DNA of 64,000 nucleotides from Burkholderia cepacia ATCC 25416 (GCF_001411495.1 NZ_CP012981.1:1736001-1800000); one strand, 5' to 3'; numbered from the stretch's first letter, positions 24,835-34,351 are shown. Numbers and translations: made by a program. The notes: a model not told the origin generated them from the letters alone.

Positions 24835-27800
24835 ATGAATAAAATTTATCGAAGCATATGGAATGAGGCGCTGGGTGTGTGGGTGGCAGCATCCGAGCTG
24901 ACGAACGCGCGCGGTAAGGCTTCCAAGAGCATTTTCGAGCAGGGACGTATGAACTCGTCTGGCCAGAGCGTATGCCGTGTGCCGACGATGCGGCTTGCGC
25001 ATGGCGTGTTGGGATTTCTGGCTGTGGCAGGAATCTTGACCGTGGGCATGTTGCCCAACGAGGCGTGGGCGGGGGCGATTGAGAATTGTAATGGCACTCC
25101 TTCGTCCACGGCGTCTATTAGCGGTTCGAACATTAGTGTAACGAGTGTTAACGCTGTCAACGGTGAGGGGGCCTGCGCAAGCGGAACCTCGGGGGTAGTC
25201 ATCTCGGAGAATCCGAGTGCCAACGGCGGTGTAACTGGCACCAATGCCTACATGTTGGTCGGGGGGACCGCAAATAACCCCACCGGTGCGATTACACTGT
25301 ACGGCCCAAGCGGCATAACGCTGAACGCTGGTACGAGCGGCACTATTAACCTGAAAAACACGACGTCGCTGAACAACAACAAGATCACGAATTTGGCGCC
25401 GGGTACGAATCCGACCGATGCGGTGAACTTTTCCCAATTGACGTCGTTGTCGACGTCGACGTCGACGGGCTTGTCGTCGGCCAGCAGCTCGATCGGCTCG
25501 CTGTCCACGTCGACCTCGACCGGTTTGTCGTCGGCGAATAGCTCGATTTCTTCGCTGTCCACCTCGACCTCGACGGGTATCAGCTCGTTGTCGACCGGCC
25601 TGAGCTCGACCAATAGCTCGGTGTCGTCGCTGTCGACTTCGACGTCGACGGGGCTGTCGTCGGCGAACAGTTCGATCGGCTCGCTGTCCACCTCGACCTC
25701 GACGGGTATCAGCTCGCTGTCGACCGGCCTGAGCTCGGCCAATAGCTCGGTGTCGTCGCTGTCGACTTCGACGTCGACGGGGCTGTCGTCGGCGAACAGT
25801 TCGATCGGCTCGCTGTCCACCTCGACCTCGACGGGCATCAGCTCGCTGTCGACCGGCCTGAGCTCGACGGATAGCTCGGTGTCGTCGCTGTCGACTTCGA
25901 CGTCGACGGGCTTGTCGTCGGCGAACAGTTCGATCGGCTCGCTGTCCACCTCGACCTCGACGGGCATCAGCTCGCTGTCGACCGGCCTGAGCTCGGCCAA
26001 TAGCTCGGTGTCGTCGCTGTCGACTTCCACGTCGACCGGCTTGTCGTCGGCGAATAGCTCAATCTCCTCGTTGTCCACTTCGACCTCGACGGGTCTGTCG
26101 TCCGCTAACAGCTCGATTACGTCGCTGTCGACCTCGACGTCGACTGGCTTGTCGTCGGCGAACAGCTCGATTTCTTCGTTGTCCACGTCGACCTCGACGG
26201 GGATCAGCTCGCTGTCGACCGGTCTGAGCTCGACCAACAGCTCGGTGTCGTCGCTGTCGACTTCCACGTCGACTGGCTTGTCATCGGCGAATAGCTCGAT
26301 CTCCTCGTTGTCCACCTCGACCTCGACGGGCATCAACTCGCTGTCGACCGGCCTGAGCTCGACGGATAGCTCGGTGTCGTCGCTGTCGACTTCGACGTCG
26401 ACGGGCTTGTCGTCGGCGAATAGCTCAATCTCCTCGTTGTCCACTTCGACCTCGACGGGTCTGTCGTCCGCTAACAGCTCGATTACGTCGCTGTCGACCT
26501 CGACGTCGACTGGCTTGTCGTCGGCGAACAGCTCGATTTCTTCGTTGTCCACGTCGACCTCGACGGGGATCAGCTCGCTGTCGACCGGTCTGAGCTCGAC
26601 GGATAGCTCGGTGTCGTCGCTGTCGACTTCGACGTCGACGGGCTTGTCGTCGGCGAATAGCGCGATTTCCTCGCTGTCCACGTCGACCTCGACGGGTCTG
26701 TCGTCCGCGAACAGCTCGATCACGTCGCTGTCGACCTCGACGTCGACTGGCTTGTCGTCTGCCAACAGTTCGATCGGCTCGCTGTCCACCTCGACTTCAA
26801 CGGGTTTGTCGTCGGCGAATAGCTCGATTTCTTCGCTGTCCACGTCGACCTCGACGGGCATCAGCTCGCTGTCGACTTCGACGTCGACTGGTCTGTCGTC
26901 GGCCAACAGCTCGATCTCCTCACTGTCCACGTCGACCTCGACGGGCATCAACTCGCTGTCGACCGGTCTGAGCTCGACGGATAGCTCGGTGTCGTCGCTG
27001 TCGACTTCCACGTCGACCGGCTTGTCGTCCGCGAACAGCTCGATCACGTCGCTGTCGACCTCGACGTCGACGGGTTTGTCATCGGCCAACAGCTCGATCT
27101 CCTCGTTGTCCACGTCGACCTCGACGGGCATCAACTCGTTGTCGACGGGCCTGAGCTCGACCGACAGCACGGTGTCGTCGCTGTCGACCTCGACGTCGAC
27201 CGGCTTGTCATCGGCCACCAGCTCGATCTCCTCGCTGTCCACGTCGACCTCGACGGGTATCAGCTCGCTGTCGACAGGCCTGAGCTCGACGGATAGCACG
27301 GTGTCGTCGCTGTCGACCTCGACGTCGACTGGCTTGTCATCGGCCAACAGCTCGATCTCTTCGTTGTCCACGTCGACCTCGACGGGTATCAGCTCGTTGT
27401 CGACCGGCCTGAGCTCGACCAATAGCTCGGTGTCGTCGCTGTCGACTTCCACGTCGACGGGCTTGTCGTCGGCCAACAGCTCGATCTCCTCGTTGTCCAC
27501 GTCGACCTCGACGGGCATCAACTCGTTGTCGACGGGCCTGAGCTCGACCGACAGCACGGTGTCGTCGCTGTCGACCTCGACGTCGACCGGCTTGTCATCG
27601 GCCACCAGCTCGATCTCCTCGCTGTCCACGTCGACCTCGACGGGTATCAGCTCGCTGTCGACAGGCCTGAGCTCGACGGATAGCACGGTGTCGTCGCTGT
27701 CGACCTCGACGTCGACTGGCTTGTCATCGGCCAACAGCTCGATCTCTTCGTTGTCCACGTCGACCTCGACGGGTATCAGCTCGTTGTCGACCGGCCTGAG

Positions 27801-30579
27801 CTCGACCAATAGCTCGGTGTCGTCGCTGTCGACTTCCACGTCGACGGGCTTGTCGTCGGCCAACAGCTCGATTTCTTCGCTGTCCACCTCGACTTCGACG
27901 GGCATCAACTCGTTGTCGACCGGCCTGAGCTCGACCGACAGCACGGTGTCGTCGCTGTCGACCTCGACGTCGACGGGCTTGTCGTCGGCGAATAGCTCGA
28001 TTTCTTCGCTGTCCACGTCGACCTCGACGGGCATCAACTCGCTGTCGACGGGCCTGAGCTCGACGGATAGCACGGTGTCGTCGCTGTCGACCTCGACGTC
28101 GACGGGTCTGTCGTCGGCGAACAGCTCGATCTCCTCGCTGTCCACCTCGACTTCGACGGGCATCAGCTCGTTGTCGACCGGCCTGAGCTCGACCAACAGC
28201 TCGGTGTCGTCGCTGTCGACTTCGACGTCGACCGGTCTGTCGTCGGCCAACAGCTCGATCTCTTCGCTGTCCACCTCGACCTCGACGGGCATCAACTCGT
28301 TGTCGACGGGCCTGAGCTCGACGGATAGCTCGGTGTCGTCGCTGTCGACTTCGACGTCGACCGGCTTGTCGTCGGCGAACAGCTCGATCTCCTCGTTGTC
28401 CACCTCGACTTCGACGGGTCTGTCGTCCGCGAACAGCTCGATCACGTCGCTGTCGACCTCGACGTCGACGGGTTTGTCATCGGCCAACAGCTCGATCTCC
28501 TCGCTGTCCACGTCGACCTCGACGGGCATCAACTCGCTGTCGACGGGCCTGAGCTCGACGGATAGCACGGTGTCGTCGCTGTCGACCTCGACGTCGACGG
28601 GTCTGTCGTCGGCGAACAGCTCGATTACGTCGCTGTCGACTTCGACGTCGACCGGCTTGTCGTCGGCGAACAGCTCGATCTCCTCGCTGTCCACCTCGAC
28701 TTCGACGGGCATCAGCTCGTTGTCGACCGGCCTGAGCTCGACCAACAGCTCGGTGTCATCCCTGTCGACCTCGACATCGACCGGCTTGTCATCGGCCACC
28801 AGCTCGATCTCCTCGCTGTCCACGTCGACTTCGACCAGCATCGGCTCGCTGTCCACCGGCCTGAGCAGCACGAACAGCACGATCCTGTCGCTGTCCACCT
28901 CGACGTCGACGGGTATCGGCTCCTTGTCCACGGGTCTCAGTTCGACCAACAGTTCGATGACGTCGCTGTCCACGTCGACCTCGACCGCGATCGAAGCCGC
29001 GAAAACGCACTACTACAGCGTCAACGACGGCGGTACGCAATCCTCGAACTACGCCAACAGCGGGGCGACCGGTCTCTACTCGCTGGCCGCCGGCGTAGCC
29101 GCAACTGCCGCGGGCGCAAGCAGCGTCGCGGTCGGCTACGGCTCGAACGCACAATCGGACGGCTCGGTCGCGATCGGTCAAAGCGCATCGGCAACAGGTG
29201 GCAAGGCCGTGTCGATCGGCTCCGGCAATACCGCGAGCGGCGACGGCGCGGTCGCGATCGGCGACCCGAGCGTCGCGACCGGTACCGGCGCAGTCGCGAT
29301 GGGTGCGAACGACACGGCGACCGGTACCGGCGCAGTGGCGCTCGGCAACGCGAGCACGGCAACCGGCAACAGCGCGCTCGCACTCGGCAACTCGAGCCAG
29401 GCCACAGCGGACAACACGATCGCACTCGGCAACCAGGCCACGGCCAGCGCCATCGGCGCGCAGGCCTACGGCTCGGGCGCCACGGCCAGCGCCACCAACG
29501 CGCTCGCGTTCGGATCGAACGCCACCGCGAACGTCGCCAACTCGATCGCGCTCGGTGCGAACGCGGTCACCGACAATGCGGTCGCGGTGTCGAGCGTCAC
29601 GGTCGGCGGCGTCACGTACTCGGTCGCCGGCACCAGTCCGGTGGGCGTTCTGAGCGTCGGTGCGCCGGGCGCGGAACGCCAGATCACGAACGTCGCTGCC
29701 GGCCAGGTCTCGGCCACCAGCACGGACGCGATCAACGGCAGCCAGTTGAACGCGACGAACCAGGCGGTCAACAACCTGTCGACGTCGACCGCAACGAACG
29801 TCGCATCACTTTCGACGGGTATCAACTCGCTGTCGACGGGCCTGAGCTCGACCAATAGCAACGTGTCTGCGCTGTCCACCTCGACCTCAACCGCGATCAA
29901 CGCGCTGTCGACATCGACGGCGGCCGGTCTCAGTTCCCTGTCCACCGGCCTGAGCACGACGAACAACAGCGTGGCCTCGCTGTCGACTGGCGTGACGAAC
30001 ATCAACAACCAGTTGAGTCAGCTTTCCACGTTGATGACGACGAACACGACGAACACCGCCGGCGTCGCCGCCGACATGAACGGCACCGGCTCCGACAAAC
30101 CAACCGTCACTGCCGGCTCGAACTCGGTGGCAATCGGCGCGAATTCGAACGACGGCGGTCGCTCGAACGTGGTGTCGGTCGGCAGCGACACGCAGCAGCG
30201 CCAGATCACGAACGTCGCGCCGGGTACGCAAGGCACCGACGCGGTGAACGTGAACCAGCTGACGCAGGTGCAGACGACGTTGTCGACGGCACTGTCGGGC
30301 CAGCAGGCGCAGATCAACTCGCTGGGTTCGCAATTGCAGCAGACCGACCAGATGGCGAAGCAGGGTATCGCAGCCGTCGGCGCGATGGCGTCGATCCCGC
30401 AGCTCGATCGCGACGCCAACTTCGGGATGGGTGTGGGCACGTCGACCTTCCTCGGCCAGAAGGCGATGGCGGTCAACATGCAGGCGCGCATCACGGACAA
30501 CCTGAAGGCGTCGATCAACGGCGGCTTCAGCGGCGGTCAGAAGGTGATCGGCGCCGGCATGCTGTATCAGTGGAAATAA
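24835..30579 (+). CDS. Trimeric autotransporter adhesin with Ser/Thr-rich stalk
   Basis: The 1914-residue product begins with an extended signal peptide (MNKIYRSIWNEALGVWVAAS, then a hydrophobic core and cleavage near NEAWA). A short N-terminal region ends in a neck-like segment (ITNLAPGTNPTDAVNFSQL, about residues 182-200). A Ser/Thr repeat stalk covers about residues 203-1385. Next come YadA-type head repeats (AVAIGDPSVATGTGAVAMGA, about residues 1420-1610), two further neck motifs (QITNVAAG and QITNVAPG) and a C-terminal YadA membrane anchor (about the last 80 residues, ending MLYQWK). The passenger is anchored in the outer membrane as a trimer and mediates adhesion. The start lies behind a weak site, as is common for extended signal peptides. 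Confidence 0.96.
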   Translation: MNKIYRSIWNEALGVWVAASELTNARGKASKSIFEQGRMNSSGQSVCRVPTMRLAHGVLGFLAVAGILTVGMLPNEAWAGAIENCNGTPSSTASISGSNISVTSVNAVNGEGACASGTSGVVISENPSANGGVTGTNAYMLVGGTANNPTGAITLYGPSGITLNAGTSGTINLKNTTSLNNNKITNLAPGTNPTDAVNFSQLTSLSTSTSTGLSSASSSIGSLSTSTSTGLSSANSSISSLSTSTSTGISSLSTGLSSTNSSVSSLSTSTSTGLSSANSSIGSLSTSTSTGISSLSTGLSSANSSVSSLSTSTSTGLSSANSSIGSLSTSTSTGISSLSTGLSSTDSSVSSLSTSTSTGLSSANSSIGSLSTSTSTGISSLSTGLSSANSSVSSLSTSTSTGLSSANSSISSLSTSTSTGLSSANSSITSLSTSTSTGLSSANSSISSLSTSTSTGISSLSTGLSSTNSSVSSLSTSTSTGLSSANSSISSLSTSTSTGINSLSTGLSSTDSSVSSLSTSTSTGLSSANSSISSLSTSTSTGLSSANSSITSLSTSTSTGLSSANSSISSLSTSTSTGISSLSTGLSSTDSSVSSLSTSTSTGLSSANSAISSLSTSTSTGLSSANSSITSLSTSTSTGLSSANSSIGSLSTSTSTGLSSANSSISSLSTSTSTGISSLSTSTSTGLSSANSSISSLSTSTSTGINSLSTGLSSTDSSVSSLSTSTSTGLSSANSSITSLSTSTSTGLSSANSSISSLSTSTSTGINSLSTGLSSTDSTVSSLSTSTSTGLSSATSSISSLSTSTSTGISSLSTGLSSTDSTVSSLSTSTSTGLSSANSSISSLSTSTSTGISSLSTGLSSTNSSVSSLSTSTSTGLSSANSSISSLSTSTSTGINSLSTGLSSTDSTVSSLSTSTSTGLSSATSSISSLSTSTSTGISSLSTGLSSTDSTVSSLSTSTSTGLSSANSSISSLSTSTSTGISSLSTGLSSTNSSVSSLSTSTSTGLSSANSSISSLSTSTSTGINSLSTGLSSTDSTVSSLSTSTSTGLSSANSSISSLSTSTSTGINSLSTGLSSTDSTVSSLSTSTSTGLSSANSSISSLSTSTSTGISSLSTGLSSTNSSVSSLSTSTSTGLSSANSSISSLSTSTSTGINSLSTGLSSTDSSVSSLSTSTSTGLSSANSSISSLSTSTSTGLSSANSSITSLSTSTSTGLSSANSSISSLSTSTSTGINSLSTGLSSTDSTVSSLSTSTSTGLSSANSSITSLSTSTSTGLSSANSSISSLSTSTSTGISSLSTGLSSTNSSVSSLSTSTSTGLSSATSSISSLSTSTSTSIGSLSTGLSSTNSTILSLSTSTSTGIGSLSTGLSSTNSSMTSLSTSTSTAIEAAKTHYYSVNDGGTQSSNYANSGATGLYSLAAGVAATAAGASSVAVGYGSNAQSDGSVAIGQSASATGGKAVSIGSGNTASGDGAVAIGDPSVATGTGAVAMGANDTATGTGAVALGNASTATGNSALALGNSSQATADNTIALGNQATASAIGAQAYGSGATASATNALAFGSNATANVANSIALGANAVTDNAVAVSSVTVGGVTYSVAGTSPVGVLSVGAPGAERQITNVAAGQVSATSTDAINGSQLNATNQAVNNLSTSTATNVASLSTGINSLSTGLSSTNSNVSALSTSTSTAINALSTSTAAGLSSLSTGLSTTNNSVASLSTGVTNINNQLSQLSTLMTTNTTNTAGVAADMNGTGSDKPTVTAGSNSVAIGANSNDGGRSNVVSVGSDTQQRQITNVAPGTQGTDAVNVNQLTQVQTTLSTALSGQQAQINSLGSQLQQTDQMAKQGIAAVGAMASIPQLDRDANFGMGVGTSTFLGQKAMAVNMQARITDNLKASINGGFSGGQKVIGAGMLYQWK
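25441..28980 (+). repeat. 3.5-kb Ser/Thr repeat array of the adhesin stalk
   Basis: The array alternates an 18-residue unit (SLSTSTSTGLSSANSSIS) with a 25-residue unit that inserts SSLSTGLSS (54 and 75 bp). Several dozen units follow each other with a few substitutions, mainly at SAN/STN/STD. Blocks several units long recur almost identically, for example around 27060-27460 and 27470-27870, a sign of recent duplication. More than half of all residues are Ser or Thr. GTCGAC (SalI) motifs recur in nearly every unit. Confidence 0.95.
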
Positions 30580-30583
30580 TTGC

Positions 30584-31477
30584 ATGTTCGCGCACGGCCG
30601 ACTGAAAGCCCGGAGCGGGAGCAAGGCGTATCGGCGGGCACCGGAATTTCGAGTGCGTGCATTGGAGATCGCTGTGGATGGTGCGGCCGTGCGTTGCAAT
30701 ACCGATGATCTTGTCGAAGACGCGGAGCGTGGATTGGCGCGGAAGGAGTTCTTTTTCGTTTATCAGCCAAAGCTCCGCCTTCAGACCGGATTGTTGTCCG
30801 GATTCGAGTCATTGATACGTTGGCAGCATCCGGAGCGCGGCGTGTTGATGCCGGCGGCGTTCATTGACCTCGTCGAAGATTCGCATCTGACAGGCCGATT
30901 CACTGATTATGTGGTCGAGGAGTCCGCGCGCGTGCTCGCCGGTTGGGCTGCGCTCGGCTATGACGATTTGTCTCTGTCCGTCAATTTGCCCGCTCATGAA
31001 GTCACGCGGCCGGGAATGGCAAGAAGACTGGCGCTCGTTCTGGATTCCTACGCCGTCCGTGCCGCGAATTTTCAGATTGAACTGACGGAGTCCATCGATC
31101 CTGGCCCGATAGAGGCACTTGCCGCGGCCGTGTCATCGATTCGAGATCTTGGGGCGAGCGTTGCGATCGATGATTTTGGTTCGGGGTGCTGGTCGTTGAC
31201 CAAATTGCATGGCCTGGCTGTCGATACACTCAAGCTGGATCGATCCTTCATGCGCGACGTTCATGAAAGTGCCGAATCGAGAGCGATGGTCGAAGCGCTC
31301 GTCGAGCTTGGGAGCCGCTTGAAGAAGAACGTCGTCGTGGAGGGTGTCGAAACCAGGGCTCAGTTCGAGTGGCTGAGAGAAATGATGCAGATTGATTGCC
31401 AGGGATACTACATCTCCGAACCCGTTCGAGAGGAGCAGGTGGATCGATTGATCGAACGATGCGGAATTCCGGGGTGA
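30584..31477 (+). CDS. EAL-domain cyclic-di-GMP phosphodiesterase
   Basis: The 297-residue product has an EAL domain over about residues 45-290. The catalytic set looks complete: Glu in FESLIRW, Asn in SVNLPA, the Glu pair in IELTES, the Asp pair in AIDDFGSG, Lys in LKLDRSF, Glu in VVEGVET and Gln in CQGYYISEP. It should hydrolyse cyclic di-GMP to pGpG. There is no sensor domain, only a basic N-terminus of about 45 residues that varies in predicted start. ATG 30584 lies 4 bp after the adhesin stop, so the two are probably cotranscribed. This would couple adhesin synthesis to lower cyclic di-GMP. Confidence 0.88.
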   Translation: MFAHGRLKARSGSKAYRRAPEFRVRALEIAVDGAAVRCNTDDLVEDAERGLARKEFFFVYQPKLRLQTGLLSGFESLIRWQHPERGVLMPAAFIDLVEDSHLTGRFTDYVVEESARVLAGWAALGYDDLSLSVNLPAHEVTRPGMARRLALVLDSYAVRAANFQIELTESIDPGPIEALAAAVSSIRDLGASVAIDDFGSGCWSLTKLHGLAVDTLKLDRSFMRDVHESAESRAMVEALVELGSRLKKNVVVEGVETRAQFEWLREMMQIDCQGYYISEPVREEQVDRLIERCGIPG

Positions 31478-31768
31478 AGCGAGGGCGTTGTTGTTCAGGG
31501 GGAATCCACTTGACCGCGGCCTGGCAGGGCGTGACGAGTGTGGCACTCCGTGACGGGTCGACATGGGCGGGGTGTCCATGCGATGCCTTCAGGGGATGAT
31601 GCCGTTGCGTCAAAACCGGCTCGCTTACGAGCGAGCGTGCGCATTATTTGCCGGGCACAGGCGCAGGCTCGACTCATCGAAGGCGCGGGATCGAACGTGC
31701 CATGTGACGCATGAAAGGACAGGGCGCAACCTTGAGTCGATATCGCGAATCGAAACCGAAAAGTACGA

Positions 31769-32452
31769 TCAGGCCGATACGCGTGAGTGATGCGGTTCAA
31801 AGTCGCGAGTAAAGCAATCTCGCGTGAATGCGTCGATATAGTCCATCATCAAATCGGATGAGCGTCCGGCTTCCTGCTCGTCACCGGCAGCGACTGCTCG
31901 CGCGACTCTCGTGTGCTGCAGGCTCGCCGACGGCAAATCATCCAGCTGCTTGTGATACATGAAGTAAAAGCGTCGCGACAGGGCATGTAACGGCGCGATG
32001 GCCTCGGCGGCGAACCGATTCCGTGAAAACTGCGCGATGAGTTGATTGATCGCATAGACGCATCTCAAGTAGGCGACGACGTCTCGAGATTCGCCTGCCG
32101 CGTCGAGTTTTTTGGCGATTTCGCGGATCTGTTCGCGCTCCTCTGGCAATGACCGCCGTGCAGCGCGTTGCGCGATGAGGCGTTGGAGTTCACGGCGCGT
32201 TTCGAGTACGAGCAACTGATCATGAATGTTCGGGACGGTGATCATGATGCCGTGTCGTGGAACGATCTGAAGGAGATGCGACGCAGCCAGTCGTTGCGCG
32301 GCCTCGCGAACCGGCGTTCTCCCGGTATTCAGCTTTTCTGCGAGAGAGGCCTCGGACCAGACGCTGCCGGGTGCAAGCTCCAGCGTGACGATGAGTTCCT
32401 CGAGTTTATCGTGGGCTTGTTCGGCCAGGGTACTGCCAGTCAGTCCGTTCAT
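31769..32452 (-). CDS. GntR/FCD-family transcriptional regulator
   Basis: The 227-residue product has the N-terminal winged helix of GntR regulators (APGSVWSEASLAEKLNTGRT then PVREAAQRLAASHLLQIVPR, about residues 20-60) and an all-helical FCD ligand-binding domain (about residues 75-220, with LETRRELQRLIAQRAARR). FCD members usually bind small organic acids. ATG 32452 gives a normal-length N-terminus; an extended frame from 32542 adds about 30 residues of unlikely sequence. It faces the EAL gene convergently across 291 bp. The target is unknown. Confidence 0.88.
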   Translation of the reverse strand: MNGLTGSTLAEQAHDKLEELIVTLELAPGSVWSEASLAEKLNTGRTPVREAAQRLAASHLLQIVPRHGIMITVPNIHDQLLVLETRRELQRLIAQRAARRSLPEEREQIREIAKKLDAAGESRDVVAYLRCVYAINQLIAQFSRNRFAAEAIAPLHALSRRFYFMYHKQLDDLPSASLQHTRVARAVAAGDEQEAGRSSDLMMDYIDAFTRDCFTRDFEPHHSRVSA

Positions 32453-32994
32453 TTGCCTAAGTGTTTGCCTGAAGAATATCACTAACATATTAGTCAGGTC
32501 CCCCCTTGTTTTCAACTCGAGACTTAAAAAGGGCAAGGTCAAGGAACGGGTTTACCCCCCTTTGATCTCTGGCAGGTGTCTCGATATCCTACTGATATGT
32601 CAGTAACATTTGAGTGGCATGGTATGTGGATGCGCCATTTCAAGCCAGGACGGGCCATGAGTTTGCTCGACGCGTCGTTCGCTATCGAGGCCGGCATGAA
32701 ATGGCAATCCAGGCGCCGGCTTGCCTGGCAGGCTCGCGACGGTCTGCCAATCCGCATCGTCGACGCCGCTCTTTGGTGTTGGGCACGGAACAGCGGGTAC
32801 TTGGAGAAGTTGATGACGGGCAAGGTTGCAAGGTCGTGTATCGCTGGATTTTGAGGTTGATGTTGGGGTGAGGCGAGGTTGGTTTCAATCGGTCGGCATT
32901 ATCAAAAACAAGACATAAGTTCAGACCTGTGTATTCAGGCGATCGATTTGGAGTGCGATGAAAATCATTCGGGTCGACGAAGGCTGGGGGTGTT
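32453..32994. other. Intergenic region between the GntR and second response-regulator genes
   Basis: These 542 bp contain no gene with a convincing start. A plus-strand frame of about 85 codons from 32597 (MSVTFEWHGMWMRHF...) has no ribosome-binding site and no family match. Between 32470 and 32600 the DNA is A/T rich, including overlapping ATAT and TTAGTCAG elements, and probably carries the GntR promoter and operator. A ribosome-binding site (GGGGGTG) precedes the response regulator at 32995. Confidence 0.4.
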
Positions 32995-33765
32995 ATGAGT
33001 ATCTTGTTAGTGGAAGGGGATCACGATCAGGCGTCGGCCCTTGAAAGGGCGCTGCGCGGGTCGGGTCAGGAAATTTTCCGGGTGTGCGATAGCACGCGGG
33101 CTGTTCAGTTTCTGAAAAAGGAGAGGGTCGAACTCATTGTGCTCGATTGGCGAATTCCAGATGCCAACGGCCTGAATTTGCTGCACTGGATTCGGGCCAA
33201 CGTCGGAGACGAACCGGTCGTTTTGTTCCTTGCCGCGAGAACGCTTGAAGCAGACGTTGCCGCCGCGCTGGACGCAGGAGCCGACGAGTACATCGGCAAG
33301 CCGTTCCGCGAGATCGAGTTGGCCGCTCGCGTCAACGCGCTGTTGCGTCGAAATGGCCGCAACAAGAAACCCGACAGCAGGGTCGAGGTCGGAGCGTATG
33401 TGTTGAACCCGCTGGCGCGCACAATCGCCGTGCACGGAAAGATCATCGACTTGACGGCAAAGGAATTTGCGCTGGCAAATTTCCTGTTCACCAACATCGG
33501 GAGCGTGCTTTCCCGGGATTCCCTGTCGACGCTGGCGTGGGGGCGAGCGCTCGATGGAACATCGCGGAGCCTCGACACGCATATCTATCGACTTCGACAA
33601 AAATTGGCGCTTCGTCCGGAAAACGGGCTTCAATTGAGTGCCGTGTATACGCATGGCTACCGGCTCGATATGGTCGACGACTTTTCGATGGCGGAGAATT
33701 TTGCGGCCCGCGGCCCGGTCCCGCAGCGTGCGATTGTCGAGAGCCCTGCTTCCGCGCTGGTTTAG
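32995..33765 (+). CDS. OmpR-type response regulator with degenerate receiver
   Basis: The 256-residue product pairs a receiver (residues 1-120) with a winged helix (about residues 135-230, SLDTHIYRLRQKL and AVYTHGYRLDMV). Its C-terminal domain is closely similar to that of the regulator at 22350-23060, so the two are paralogues. The phospho-acceptor Asp (IVLDWRIPD) and Lys (YIGKPF) are kept. The acidic pair is altered to Glu-Gly (LVEGDHD), and the conserved Thr/Ser is Ala (FLAARTLE). These changes normally impair metal-dependent phosphorylation or signal transmission, so it probably works without phosphorylation. The start at 32995 follows GGGGGTG. The C-terminal 20 residues beyond the fold are unconserved. 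Confidence 0.88.
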   Translation: MSILLVEGDHDQASALERALRGSGQEIFRVCDSTRAVQFLKKERVELIVLDWRIPDANGLNLLHWIRANVGDEPVVLFLAARTLEADVAAALDAGADEYIGKPFREIELAARVNALLRRNGRNKKPDSRVEVGAYVLNPLARTIAVHGKIIDLTAKEFALANFLFTNIGSVLSRDSLSTLAWGRALDGTSRSLDTHIYRLRQKLALRPENGLQLSAVYTHGYRLDMVDDFSMAENFAARGPVPQRAIVESPASALV

Positions 33766-34006
33766 ACAATTCCGGGAGATTCGTCCGTCTAATTGTGTGA
33801 AGGTGATCCGGGCTGCTCTCGGCGGTTATCGCGCGGGCAGCCCGCTTCGCGCCGGCGATTTCGTGGATCCGATGCATGACGTGTCGACGGGCGGGTCGTC
33901 CGGGTCCTGTGCGATTCCGTGCGCCAGCCATGGCGCAGCAAGATGATGAACTTCTCTTGTCCAGAGGGGACGAATGCGGGGCAGTGCTTCCTCCCCGCAA
34001 GCGCAG

Positions 34007-34024
34007 TGGGGTATCCGTACCCCA
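34007..34024. repeat. Perfect inverted repeat (TGGGGTA-TCCG-TACCCCA)
   Basis: A 7-bp stem with a UNCG-class loop (TCCG) lies 400 bp upstream of groES, with no T tract, so it is not a typical terminator. ATATAAT follows immediately and could be a -10 box. It may be an operator or an RNA structure in a longer groESL leader; its role is unknown. Confidence 0.5.
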
Positions 34025-34296
34025 TATAATTTGCCTGGGTTTGCCCGGATACGCGGGATATCCCTGAGGGATCGTGGCCGTGCGGTTTTCCGGTGGGGAC
34101 GGATCGAGCAAGTGGCGCGCGGCGTCTTCCCGGTTTCTCGGGCTGTCGCCCGGGTTTATGTCCAAGCTATTGTTTTTGCAGGACATATCGGGGGTGTTCC
34201 TGGTTCGTCGAGGTTGCCCTGGGTTCACGTTCGGGTGAGCAACGTTCGAGGTCGAGCGGGCTTCGCCGGCCCGAAAAAAACCGTCATTCCCCCTTC

Positions 34297-34325
34297 TTGA
34301 ATTTGTCAAAACCCGTCCATATAAT
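34297..34325 (+). promoter_or_regulatory. groESL promoter, sigma-70 type
   Basis: TTGAAT at 34297-34302 and TATAAT at 34320-34325 are separated by the optimal 17 bp. The overlapping CTTGAA...CCCGTCCAT also resembles a heat-shock sigma-32 promoter. The -10 box touches the CIRCE operator, so repressor binding would block it. Confidence 0.85.
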
Positions 34326-34351
34326 TAGCACTCGCTGCACGAGAGTGCTAA
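34325..34351. promoter_or_regulatory. CIRCE operator (HrcA site)
   Basis: TTAGCACTC-N9-GAGTGCTAA is a perfect match to the CIRCE consensus. HrcA binds it and represses groESL until heat or misfolded protein draws HrcA and GroEL away. It overlaps the end of the -10 box. Confidence 0.97.

Noticed and set aside
25248..28973. A 1241-codon open frame on the minus strand, antisense to the adhesin stalk
   Set aside because: It is the complement of a Ser/Thr repeat array whose codons exclude stops in reverse (Asp/Val/Glu-rich periodic product). It has no ribosome-binding site, no domain and no start context, so it is an artefact of the repeats.
32597..32871. Possible small protein upstream of the second response regulator
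   Set aside because: No ribosome-binding site, no recognisable motif and an A/T-rich promoter-like context. Too weak to call as a gene.
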